A stretch of DNA of 6,369 nt, from assembly GCA_002705605.1 (NCBI GenBank), contig PAJD01000006.1, forward strand, positions 255,075-261,443, given 5' to 3'. The notes beneath the pieces were generated by a model. The model worked only from the letters and a program-made list of their open reading frames with translations, was not told where the DNA came from and ran no database searches. The translations under genes and the position numbers were made by a program. The DNA comes from Fidelibacterota bacterium. GTDB lineage: Bacteria; Fidelibacterota; Marinisomatia; SCGC-AAA003-L08; D37C17. Below, one piece after another: positions 1-6,369 of the stretch (positions are counted from its first letter, which is position 1; each line of letters starts with the position of its first letter).

Positions 1-675
1 GTTGGAGATAAAATTTCTATTTTTTATCCTTCTGATATAAATATTGCAACAAGTTTTGTAGAAAATATGGATTTATATATTTACGCTATTTATGATATTG
101 ATTTTTTAGATTTCAATAATAATATTATAACATGTATTGACAATTTAAATATTACAAAAGATCATCATTTAAAATTTTATTACGATGATTTGAATTCAAC
201 AAATAATAAAAAATATATGAAGAATAATCTTTATTCAAATCTCATAATAGATGGCCTGGAGCTTGAAAAGAAAGTCTATTACTTTTTTGCATTGTTTGCT
301 ATAATATTATCGTGTTTTATGTTATTTTCAACAATGATTTTATCTATCAATGAAAAGGTTAAGCAATTCTTAGTATTAAATATTCTTGGAATGAATATAA
401 ATAAAATTTCAAGAAAATTATTTATTTTGAATTTTTGCTTTTCATCAATTATTATATTGTTATCAATTAATATTGTTAATGTTTCATTGTATTTATATGA
501 AAAGTATAATTTTTTAAATATTGTTTATAATTCATTTCCATTTTTACCAGGTTATATTTCTTTTAAAAATAGCGAAACAATAATTTTGTTTTTAATTATA
601 ACATTAATCATATCATTTTTTTCAACATTACCAATTTATTATCTCGATAGAAAGGAAAGATATGTTAAGTTTTAA
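1..675 (+). CDS. LolC/LolE-family lipoprotein-releasing permease, C-terminal part (5' end outside window)
   Basis: The reading frame is open from base 1 (starting VGDKISIFYPSD), so the gene begins upstream and the ATG at 67 is internal. The visible 224 residues show the end of an extracytoplasmic domain (VGDKI is typical of the MacB/LolC periplasmic core), then a hydrophobic segment at fragment residues about 93-116. A charged cytoplasmic loop follows (NEKVKQFLVLNILGMN, about 117-132), matching the family's 'EK...ILraLGa' coupling motif. Two more membrane segments lie at about 139-165 and 193-214, and the tail STLPIYYLDRKERY resembles the family's 'P..rA...P...L' ending. In the family, this permease works with a LolD ATPase to extract mature lipoproteins from the inner membrane for hand-over to LolA. 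The LolD-like gene overlaps its 3' end, which supports the call. LolC and LolE cannot be told apart from this fragment; a MacB/FtsX-like exporter subunit is the main alternative. The protein is very rich in Ile, Asn, Phe and Leu. Confidence 0.82.
   Translation, partial: VGDKISIFYPSDINIATSFVENMDLYIYAIYDIDFLDFNNNIITCIDNLNITKDHHLKFYYDDLNSTNNKKYMKNNLYSNLIIDGLELEKKVYYFFALFAIILSCFMLFSTMILSINEKVKQFLVLNILGMNINKISRKLFILNFCFSSIIILLSINIVNVSLYLYEKYNFLNIVYNSFPFLPGYISFKNSETIILFLIITLIISFFSTLPIYYLDRKERYVKF
653..656 (+). promoter_or_regulatory. Shine-Dalgarno site for the LolD-type gene
   Basis: AGGA within AAAGGAAAGA sits five bases before the ATG at 662, inside the end of the permease gene. It supports this start codon and translation coupled to the upstream gene. 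Confidence 0.6.
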
Positions 676-1327
676 AAAAATTAATAAATCATATATAAAC
701 AATAATATAAAAAATTTAGTATTAGATAATGCAGAAATTGAAATAAGCAAATCTGAGATTAATTTGATTACAGGAAATTCTGGCGTTGGTAAATCTACAC
801 TTTTAAATATAATAGGATGTTTATTAAAGCCTGATAGTGGAAAATTAATAACTAATAAACATAATTTTGATTTAACGATAAATAATTTGTCAAATTATAG
901 AATTAAGACTTTTTCATACTTATTTCAAGATTTTAACTTATTACCAGAGTTTGATGTATATCAAAATTTGTTACTACCTAGCTATATAAATAATTTAGAT
1001 TTAAATGAAACAAAACGTAATATTGAAGAGTATATGAGCTATGTTGATATAAAACATCTAAAACATTCTTATCCAGAATCATTATCGCATGGTGAAAAAC
1101 AAAGAGTTGCAATGCTTAGATGTTTACTTGGAGGTAAAAAGATAATTTTAGCCGATGAGCCAACTGGAAATTTAGATGAAATTAATACTAAACTTTTATT
1201 AGAATTAATTCTTAATATAAATAGAAAGTTAGAATATACGTTTGTAATTACAAGTCATGATATGAGTTTTAAAAAAATTGCAAACAATATATTTGAAATT
1301 AATAATAAAAAGATTATAAAAAAATGA
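662..1327 (+). CDS. lolD: LolD-type ABC transporter ATP-binding protein
   Basis: This 221-residue protein has the length and order of a complete LolD/MacB-class nucleotide-binding subunit. Visible motifs are the Walker A (GNSGVGKST, residues 38-46), Q-loop (FQDFNLLPEF, Q89), ABC signature (LSHGEKQRVA, 141-150), Walker B with catalytic glutamate (IILADEP, 161-167, E166), the D-loop TGNLD just after it, and the H-loop histidine (TSHD, H199). ADEPTGNLD is characteristic of the LolD/MacB/FtsE branch. It would power lipoprotein extraction by the permease encoded just upstream. The start at 662 overlaps the permease stop by 14 bases and has an AAAGGA-type ribosome site. The signature has His where LSGGE is usual; the second Gly, Ser and Glu are kept, so activity is likely. 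A MacB-like or FtsE-like role is possible, but the LolC/E-like partner favours LolD. Confidence 0.82.
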   Translation: MLSFKKINKSYINNNIKNLVLDNAEIEISKSEINLITGNSGVGKSTLLNIIGCLLKPDSGKLITNKHNFDLTINNLSNYRIKTFSYLFQDFNLLPEFDVYQNLLLPSYINNLDLNETKRNIEEYMSYVDIKHLKHSYPESLSHGEKQRVAMLRCLLGGKKIILADEPTGNLDEINTKLLLELILNINRKLEYTFVITSHDMSFKKIANNIFEINNKKIIKK

Positions 1328-3759
1328 GTGAAAATTATACTTCTGGAATACAAAGGCTGTTAAAGATTGCAAAGGAAGAATCTTTAAAAATTGGTCATTC
1401 ATATGTAGGTTCAGAGCATTTATTGCTAGCAATTATTAAAGACAATAAAGGAAGTGCGTCAAATACATTAATCGCTGTTGGTTGCAATGTTGATAAAATG
1501 AAATTATTGTTAAAAGAATCACTTACTGCTTCAAATGTTACATCAACATTAGGTAATCTTCCTTTAACAAGAAGAGCTGAGAGAATACTTAAAAATTCTT
1601 TTGTTGAAGCTAAAAATGACAATAGAAAAACTTCTGGGCAAAATGATCTTTTACTATCAATGCTTCTTGAGAAAGATTGCACTCTAAATAAAATATTTAA
1701 TTTATGTTCTGTGGATTATTCAGTAATAAAATCATATGTAACATCAAGTAATAATATTAAAATTATTCATAAGAAAAAATATACTGATACAGATAAAGAG
1801 TCGACGCTTAAAATGTTTTCAAGAAATATAAGCGATATTGCAATAAGAGGAGAGCTGGATCCTGTTATTGGTAGAAATCAAGAAATTGAAAGATTATCAC
1901 AAATATTGTCAAGAAGAAAGAAAAACAATCCAGTTCTTATTGGCGAGCCAGGTGTTGGAAAAACTGCTATTGTTGAAGGTCTAGCTCTTAGAATTTTAGA
2001 AAAAAAAGTTCCGAGATTATTATGGGATTATACTATCATTTCGTTGGATATACCTGGCATGCTCGCAGGGACAAAATATAGAGGACAATTCGAAGAGAGA
2101 ATGAGAAAAATGATGCTTGAAATTGAAAAATCTTCAAATATCATATTGTTTATTGATGAATTGCATACAATTGTTGGTGCTGGAAGTGCGGCAGGATCTT
2201 TAGATGCAGCTAATATGTTTAAACCAGCGTTAGCTAGAGGTGATATTCAAATAATTGGAGCAACAACTCTTAGTGAATATCGAAAATATATTGAGTCAGA
2301 TGGTGCTTTAGATAGAAGATTTCAAAAAATTATCGTATATCAACCTTCAATCAAAAGTACTGTTGATATATTAAACGGTATTAAAGATAAATATGAATCT
2401 CATCATAAAGTTAAAATTTCAGAAGATGCTATTAAAGCATGCGTAGAATTAAGTGATAGGTATATAAACGATAGATTTTTGCCGGATAAGGCAATAGATA
2501 TTATGGATGAAGTGTGCTCAAGAATAAGTTTGAATAGCTCTACGGTACCTGAATCAGTAATTAAATTAGAAAAAAAATTAAAACAAATAAATAAAAATAA
2601 AAATGATGAAATTATAAATCAACAATTTGAAAATGCTGCAAAACTAAGAGATAAAGAAAAAGATATACTTAAGAAAATCGAATTAATAAATAATAAACTT
2701 AAAGTTACAAGTATTGATAAGGATGTAGTAGAAATATCAGATATGGATGTTGCTGATACAGTATCAATAATTTCTGGTATTCCAATCTCAAAAATTAATG
2801 AAAAAGAATCGGTTAAAATATTAAACATTAAAGACAATATAACTAAGTCCATAGTAGGTCAGGATTATGCAGTTGAAAAGCTAGTGGCAGCAATCCAAAG
2901 ATCACGTTCTGGTTTTAAGAATCCAAATCATCCAATTGGTTCATTTATGTTTTTAGGTCCTACAGGTGTTGGTAAAACAGAATTAGCTAAACAATTAGCT
3001 CATTCATTATTTAATAAAAAAGAATCTCTTATTAAAATTGACATGTCAGAATATATGGAAAGATATAATGTCTCTAGATTAATAGGTGCACCACCAGGAT
3101 ATGTTGGTTATGAAGAGGGTGGTTTGCTTTCTGAAAAAGTGAGAAGAAATCCATATTCTATTGTATTATTTGATGAGATTGAAAAGGCTCATACTGATGT
3201 TTTTAATATTTTATTACAAATATTAGATGAAGGTAAATTGACAGATAGTTTGGGACATGTTATTGATTTTTCTAACACTATTATTATATTAACTTCAAAT
3301 ATTGGTACTCAAAATATTAGCTCAAGTTCAATTGGATTTAATAAATCTAATGAAAAAGATTTTAAAAATGACTTAAATCTAGAAGTTAAAAAATATTTTA
3401 AACCTGAATTGTTAAATCGGCTTGATGAAACGATTATATTCAATTCATTAAATAAAGAAAATCTTTTTGATATTATAGATTTACAGTTAAATGATTTGAG
3501 GAAAAATTTAAAATCTAAAAATATGTCATTACGTATAAGTAAATCCGCTAAGAATATATTATTAATAAATGGTATACATAGGGAATGGGGTGCACGACCT
3601 ATTCGTCGAATAATTCAAGATGAAATTGAAAATATTATTTCATTTAAGTATTTGAATGGTGAAATAAAAGAAAATTCTATTATCTACATAAATGGTAAAG
3701 GCTCTCAGCTAATTTTTAAATCTAAAGATAAGGCCAAATCAAAATCAAAATCTTTATAA
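1324..3759 (+). CDS. clpC: ATP-dependent Clp protease ATP-binding subunit ClpC (AAA+ unfoldase)
   Basis: This 811-residue Hsp100 protein has two AAA+ modules and is full length for ClpC. Two Clp_N repeats span about 1-140 (SYVGSEHLLLAI at 26-37; LPLTRRAERIL at 79-89). Module 1 has Walker A GEPGVGKT (207-214), pore loop KYRG (251-254), Walker B ILFIDE (274-279) and arginines in LDRRF (331-332). A short middle region carries a UVR-like motif (FENAAKLRDKE, 435-445), which marks ClpC rather than ClpB with its long coiled coil. Module 2 has Walker A GPTGVGKT (545-552), pore loop GAPPGYVGYEEGG (588-600), Walker B VLFDE (614-618) and sensor-2 GAR (756-758). An IGF tripeptide (670-672) sits where ClpP-binding loops occur, so it probably feeds ClpP. 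The tail is Lys/Ser-rich. The start overlaps the lolD stop as ATGA and has no clear Shine-Dalgarno, suggesting coupled translation. No CtsR, McsA or McsB gene adjoins it. Confidence 0.95.
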   Translation: MSENYTSGIQRLLKIAKEESLKIGHSYVGSEHLLLAIIKDNKGSASNTLIAVGCNVDKMKLLLKESLTASNVTSTLGNLPLTRRAERILKNSFVEAKNDNRKTSGQNDLLLSMLLEKDCTLNKIFNLCSVDYSVIKSYVTSSNNIKIIHKKKYTDTDKESTLKMFSRNISDIAIRGELDPVIGRNQEIERLSQILSRRKKNNPVLIGEPGVGKTAIVEGLALRILEKKVPRLLWDYTIISLDIPGMLAGTKYRGQFEERMRKMMLEIEKSSNIILFIDELHTIVGAGSAAGSLDAANMFKPALARGDIQIIGATTLSEYRKYIESDGALDRRFQKIIVYQPSIKSTVDILNGIKDKYESHHKVKISEDAIKACVELSDRYINDRFLPDKAIDIMDEVCSRISLNSSTVPESVIKLEKKLKQINKNKNDEIINQQFENAAKLRDKEKDILKKIELINNKLKVTSIDKDVVEISDMDVADTVSIISGIPISKINEKESVKILNIKDNITKSIVGQDYAVEKLVAAIQRSRSGFKNPNHPIGSFMFLGPTGVGKTELAKQLAHSLFNKKESLIKIDMSEYMERYNVSRLIGAPPGYVGYEEGGLLSEKVRRNPYSIVLFDEIEKAHTDVFNILLQILDEGKLTDSLGHVIDFSNTIIILTSNIGTQNISSSSIGFNKSNEKDFKNDLNLEVKKYFKPELLNRLDETIIFNSLNKENLFDIIDLQLNDLRKNLKSKNMSLRISKSAKNILLINGIHREWGARPIRRIIQDEIENIISFKYLNGEIKENSIIYINGKGSQLIFKSKDKAKSKSKSL
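3736..3752 (+). repeat. Short hexamer tandem repeat, about 2.8 copies of AAAATC
   Basis: AAATC followed by two copies of AAAATC lies in the last codons of clpC and encodes the alternating KSKSKS tail. Slippage here would change tail length without a frameshift, because the unit is six bases. It is short enough to be chance in AT-rich DNA. Confidence 0.45.
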
Positions 3760-3760
3760 C

Positions 3761-3794
3761 ATGACAAAAATGCAGTATTTGTATTTTTTGGCAT
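3761..3794 (+). terminator. Imperfect stem-loop between clpC and dnaK, possible weak terminator or mRNA-processing site
   Basis: ATGACAAAAATGCA (3761-3774) pairs with TGTATTTTTTGGCAT (3780-3794) around a five-base GTATT loop. I count 13 pairs including one G-T wobble, with one A/G mismatch and one bulged T. It begins two bases after the clpC stop. The stem is A/T-rich and the nearest following T-run (3811-3816) is some 16 bases away, so it does not fit a standard intrinsic terminator well. It could instead mark partial read-through into dnaK or protect an mRNA end. Confidence 0.35.
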
Positions 3795-3831
3795 AATTGT
3801 TGTATATATATTTTTTAATTTAAAAATATTT

Positions 3832-3837
3832 AAGGAG
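3832..3837 (+). promoter_or_regulatory. Shine-Dalgarno site for dnaK
   Basis: AAGGAG is the strongest ribosome-binding match in the window. It lies 11 bases before the ATG at 3849, slightly longer than ideal spacing. It fits high, independent translation of dnaK, unlike the coupled starts of its neighbours. Confidence 0.7.
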
Positions 3838-3848
3838 TAATTTATAAT

Positions 3849-5756
3849 ATGGGTAAAATTATTGGAATAGATTTAGGAACAACAAATTCATGTGTAGCTG
3901 TAATTGAAGGTGGTAAACCTGAGGTTATAACAAACAATGATGGATTGCGTACAACACCTTCGATTGTTGCATTTTCAAAAGATGGTGATACTTTAGTCGG
4001 TCAGGCTGCTAAAAGACAAGCAGTTACTAATCCAAAAAAAACTATTTTTTCAGCAAAAAGATTTATTGGCAGATCTTATAAAGAAGTAGTAAATGAAAAT
4101 AAGAAATATCCATATGAAATTTCTAAAGGTAAAAATGATTCAGTTAATATTAAGGTTGATAGTTCTGAATATGCACCTCCTCAAGTAAGTGCAATGGTCC
4201 TTCAGAATATTAAAAAAACTGCTGAGGATTATTTGGGAGAAAAGGTTTCTGATGCAGTAATTACAGTTCCAGCATATTTTAATGATTCACAAAGGCAAGC
4301 TACTAAAGATGCTGGTGTTATAGCAGGTCTAAATGTTAAAAGAATTATAAATGAACCAACTGCTGCTGCGCTTGCATATGGTTTAGATAAACAAGGCGAT
4401 AGAAAAATAGCAGTTTTTGATTTGGGTGGTGGAACATTTGATATATCTATTTTAGAGCTAGGAGATGGTGTTTTTGAAGTAAAATCAACTAATGGTGATA
4501 CTATGCTTGGTGGAGATGATTTCGATGATATTCTTGTTGAATGGTTAATTGATGAATTCAAAAAATCTGAAAATTATGATTTATCAAATGATTCTATGGC
4601 TATTCAAAGACTTAAGGAAGCTTCAGAAAAAGCAAAATGTGAACTATCATCTTCAAAGCAAACTGAAATAAACTTACCATTTATTGCATCAGATGATTCA
4701 GGACCAAAAAACCTTTTAGTTAATTTAACAAGAGCTAAATTTGAATCATTAATAAAGTCTACTATTGATAAAATGGTAAAGCCGTGTAAAGATGCTTTAA
4801 AAGATTCTAAATTAAGTAATTCTGAGATTGATGAAGTTATTTTGGTTGGTGGATCTACAAGAATTCCTTTGGTTCAAGATACAGTTAATAACATTTTTGG
4901 TAAAGAACCAAGTAAAGGTGTTAATCCTGATGAGGTTGTTGCTTTAGGAGCTGCTATACAAGGAGGAGTTTTAGCGGGCGATGTTGAAGATGTTTTGCTT
5001 CTAGATGTCACCCCTTTGTCTTTGGGCATTGAAACTCTAGGTGGTGTTTCAACAAAACTTATAGAAGCAAACTCAACCATTCCTGCTAAAAAAAGTCAGG
5101 TTTTTTCAACTGCTGCAGATAATCAAACCGCAGTCGAAATTCATATATTACAAGGTGAAAGAGAAATGGCTTCGGGAAATAAATCTTTAGGAAGATTTCA
5201 TTTAGAAGGTATTCCTGCAGCACAAAGGGGTGTTCCTCAAATTGAAGTAACCTTTGATATTGATGCAAATGGTATTTTAAATGTATCAGCAAATGATAAG
5301 GCAACAGGCAAGGAACAATCTATTCGTATTGAAGCCTCAAGTGGATTAAGTGAGGATGAAATTGAAAAAATGAAAAGAGATGCTGAAAAACATAAAGAAG
5401 AGGATGCAAAAAACAAAGAGCGTGTAGATACTATTAATAATGCTGATCAAACTATTCATCAGCTTGATACTCAATTGAAAGAACTAAAAGATAAATTATC
5501 AAAAGAAGAGTATTCTACTATTGATGAGAAACTAAAAAAACTTAAAAAGGATAAAGAAACTGGTGATGTTGAATTAATTAAAAAATCATTAGAAGACTTA
5601 AATCAAGAGTTTCAGAAAATTTCTCAGAAAATGTATCAAAATGCACAGCAAAATGAAACAGCTAATAATCAAGGGTCATCAGCTGATCAGGATTCACAAA
5701 AAGATGGTGAGGTAAAGGATGCGGATTATGAAGTTGTTGATGATGAGAAAAAATGA
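3849..5756 (+). CDS. dnaK: Molecular chaperone DnaK (Hsp70)
   Basis: This 635-residue protein is a complete, strongly conserved Hsp70. The ATPase domain has phosphate-1 motif IDLGTTNS (7-14), K70 in [23 protein letters not shown] (168-180), phosphate-2 motif [12 protein letters not shown] (189-200, with T196 matching the known autophosphorylation threonine) and adenosine motif [11 protein letters not shown] (330-340). The interdomain linker [13 protein letters not shown] is at 381-393, then the beta substrate-binding domain to about 500, a charged helical lid (about 501-597), a Gln/Asn-rich disordered stretch and the usual acidic end [12 protein letters not shown]. It binds exposed hydrophobic segments of client proteins in an ATP cycle normally driven by DnaJ and GrpE; neither gene is in this window. 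The canonical [10 protein letters not shown] start and a strong AAGGAG fix the start codon. I found no CIRCE-like inverted repeat upstream. HscA is unlikely because there are no iron-sulfur assembly neighbours and the C-terminus is DnaK-like. Its stop overlaps the next gene as ATGA. Confidence 0.98.
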   Translation: MGKIIGIDLGTTNSCVAVIEGGKPEVITNNDGLRTTPSIVAFSKDGDTLVGQAAKRQAVTNPKKTIFSAKRFIGRSYKEVVNENKKYPYEISKGKNDSVNIKVDSSEYAPPQVSAMVLQNIKKTAEDYLGEKVSDAVITVPAYFNDSQRQATKDAGVIAGLNVKRIINEPTAAALAYGLDKQGDRKIAVFDLGGGTFDISILELGDGVFEVKSTNGDTMLGGDDFDDILVEWLIDEFKKSENYDLSNDSMAIQRLKEASEKAKCELSSSKQTEINLPFIASDDSGPKNLLVNLTRAKFESLIKSTIDKMVKPCKDALKDSKLSNSEIDEVILVGGSTRIPLVQDTVNNIFGKEPSKGVNPDEVVALGAAIQGGVLAGDVEDVLLLDVTPLSLGIETLGGVSTKLIEANSTIPAKKSQVFSTAADNQTAVEIHILQGEREMASGNKSLGRFHLEGIPAAQRGVPQIEVTFDIDANGILNVSANDKATGKEQSIRIEASSGLSEDEIEKMKRDAEKHKEEDAKNKERVDTINNADQTIHQLDTQLKELKDKLSKEEYSTIDEKLKKLKKDKETGDVELIKKSLEDLNQEFQKISQKMYQNAQQNETANNQGSSADQDSQKDGEVKDADYEVVDDEKK

Positions 5757-6229
5757 TGATATATAGATTTATATTAACTTTATTTCTCTTTTTATTTATC
5801 TCATGTAATAATAATGAAGATTTAAATAATTGGGAAAATGCTCAGAATTTATATAATAATCAAGATTTTAATAATTGTTTAGTTGCATTGCACCATATAG
5901 TAAATTCAAGTGACAATGAAGATTATATCACTAAGTCTTTATTTTTAATTTCAGAGATTTATCTAAATGAGTTTAAAAACTACGATATAACAATTGAGTT
6001 TTTAAATAAAATTCTTTGGGATTATCCTGATTCAGAATTAGCTAAAAGATCATTGTTTACAAAAGCTTATATAAATAGTAATTATATACAATCTTATACT
6101 ATTGCACAGGAATTATATAACCAATTCTTATCTAAATATCCAGAAGACGATTTAGTACCATCAGTAAAATATGAATTAGATGAACTAAATAAGCATTCGG
6201 ATACAATTCAGAAATTGTTAAATAAATAA
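5753..6229 (+). CDS. Small TPR-repeat lipoprotein of unknown function
   Basis: This 158-residue protein starts with a lipoprotein signal: an Arg at 5, a hydrophobic run (6-16) and a lipobox FISC with C18 as the likely lipidated residue, followed by an Asn-rich linker. The residue after C18 is Asn, not Asp, so by the enterobacterial Lol rule it would go to the outer membrane. The rest is helical with about three TPR-like repeats: roughly 27-53, 58-92 (ending YPDSE) and 97-131 (ending YPEDD). The W..A..LY...DF...L start and YP-D/E ends resemble the BamD/YbgF class of envelope TPR proteins. It is shorter than BamD (about 240 residues or more), so I do not call it BamD; a scaffold or partner-binding role is likely but not shown. 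The start overlaps the dnaK stop as ATGA and two consecutive ATGs (5753, 5756) could each initiate. Coupling implies co-expression with dnaK. Confidence 0.8.
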   Translation: MMIYRFILTLFLFLFISCNNNEDLNNWENAQNLYNNQDFNNCLVALHHIVNSSDNEDYITKSLFLISEIYLNEFKNYDITIEFLNKILWDYPDSELAKRSLFTKAYINSNYIQSYTIAQELYNQFLSKYPEDDLVPSVKYELDELNKHSDTIQKLLNK

Positions 6230-6327
6230 CATTAAAATTTTATAGATTTCTTTTAGTTTAATTCTCTATAATCATTTTATATTATTATAGTTAAATTATT
6301 GATAATTAAAACTTATTATAGGATATT
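6230..6327. other. AT-rich intergenic gap before efp, with a possible -10 box
   Basis: This 98-base gap is nearly all A and T. A perfect TATAAT at 6267-6272 could be a promoter -10 element for the downstream gene, but no good -35 hexamer sits 16-18 bases upstream and such hexamers are expected by chance here. A short palindrome (AATTAT-TG-ATAATT, 6294-6307) also lies in it. I see no convincing terminator for the TPR gene and no small gene. Confidence 0.3.
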
Positions 6328-6369
6328 ATGGCAAGCACATCAGATTTTAAAAATGGTCTAATAATTAAT
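6328..6369 (+). CDS. efp: Probable elongation factor P, N-terminal 14 codons (3' end outside window)
   Basis: Only MASTSDFKNGLIIN is visible before the window ends. The pattern MA-(S/T)T-(S/A)DF-(K/R)-NG is typical of the N-terminus of bacterial elongation factor P, which binds ribosomes stalled on polyproline and stimulates peptide-bond formation. AGGA at 6320-6323 lies four bases before the ATG and supports the start. The conserved loop with the modified Lys or Arg, near residue 34, is outside the window, so the call rests on a short match. The 98-base gap upstream suggests it may have its own promoter. Confidence 0.72.
   Translation, partial: MASTSDFKNGLIIN

Noticed and set aside
67..675. 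A separate 202-residue gene starting at the ATG at 67
   Set aside because: The same frame is open back to base 1 and its upstream residues continue the permease family pattern, so this ATG is internal to a gene cut by the window edge.
1324..3759. ClpB disaggregase as identity of the AAA+ protein
   Set aside because: The middle region is short and has a UVR-like motif, the length is about 811 rather than about 860 residues, and an IGF ClpP-type loop is present.
3843..3848. TATAAT as a dnaK promoter -10 box
   Set aside because: It touches the dnaK start codon and lies downstream of the Shine-Dalgarno sequence, so a transcript from it would lack the ribosome site.
4229..4561. A 110-codon antisense reading frame inside dnaK
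   Set aside because: It lies wholly opposite a highly conserved dnaK region, its Ser/Pro-rich product resembles no family I know, and it is explained by codon structure on the other strand. The same holds for shorter antisense frames at 1229-1432, 1395-1682, 2619-2852, 4874-5080 and 5086-5304.
5753..6229. BamD as identity of the TPR lipoprotein
   Set aside because: It has only about three repeats and 158 residues, well below the usual BamD length; similarity is limited to general TPR and lipobox features.
6294..6307. Palindrome AATTAT-TG-ATAATT as an operator or terminator
   Set aside because: It is made only of A/T arms with a two-base centre, which is expected by chance in such AT-rich DNA and is too small a loop for a stable hairpin.

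Overview
This is an AT-rich, gene-dense piece of a bacterial chromosome with every gene on the + strand. In order it holds the C-terminal part of a LolC/LolE-type lipoprotein-release permease (runs in from the left edge), a LolD-type ABC ATPase, a complete ClpC-type AAA+ unfoldase, a complete DnaK (Hsp70), a small TPR lipoprotein, and the first 14 codons of what looks like elongation factor P (runs off the right edge). TGA ends the ATPase gene and dnaK, so a recoded-UGA code is excluded. A LolCDE-type system and a diderm-style lipoprotein suggest a Gram-negative cell envelope. The very low GC, tight packing and a UVR-bearing ClpC would fit a streamlined marine lineage of the Bacteroidota/Marinimicrobia (FCB) type, but that placement is inference; no rRNA or lineage marker is present.

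Layout. Bases 1-3759 look like one transcription unit: the permease and ATPase genes overlap by 14 bases, and the ATPase and clpC genes overlap by 4 (ATGA). An 89-base gap follows, with an imperfect A/T-rich stem-loop and then a strong Shine-Dalgarno sequence for dnaK. dnaK and the TPR lipoprotein gene again overlap by 4 bases (ATGA). A 98-base AT-rich gap precedes the efp start. No tRNA, rRNA, CRISPR array, insertion sequence or long repeat was found, and no gene-free stretch reaches 300 bases.

How the genes fit together. The permease and ATPase would form the inner-membrane complex that extracts mature lipoproteins for transport to the outer membrane. ClpC would unfold cytoplasmic substrates, probably for ClpP, since it carries an IGF loop. 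DnaK is the general folding chaperone. The TPR lipoprotein could be a client of the Lol system. These are well-known housekeeping families. I see no convincing new system here; the points worth a second look are the gene arrangement (Lol genes coupled to clpC, and dnaK coupled to a lipoprotein gene), the LSHGE signature in the ATPase, and the uncharacterised TPR lipoprotein.
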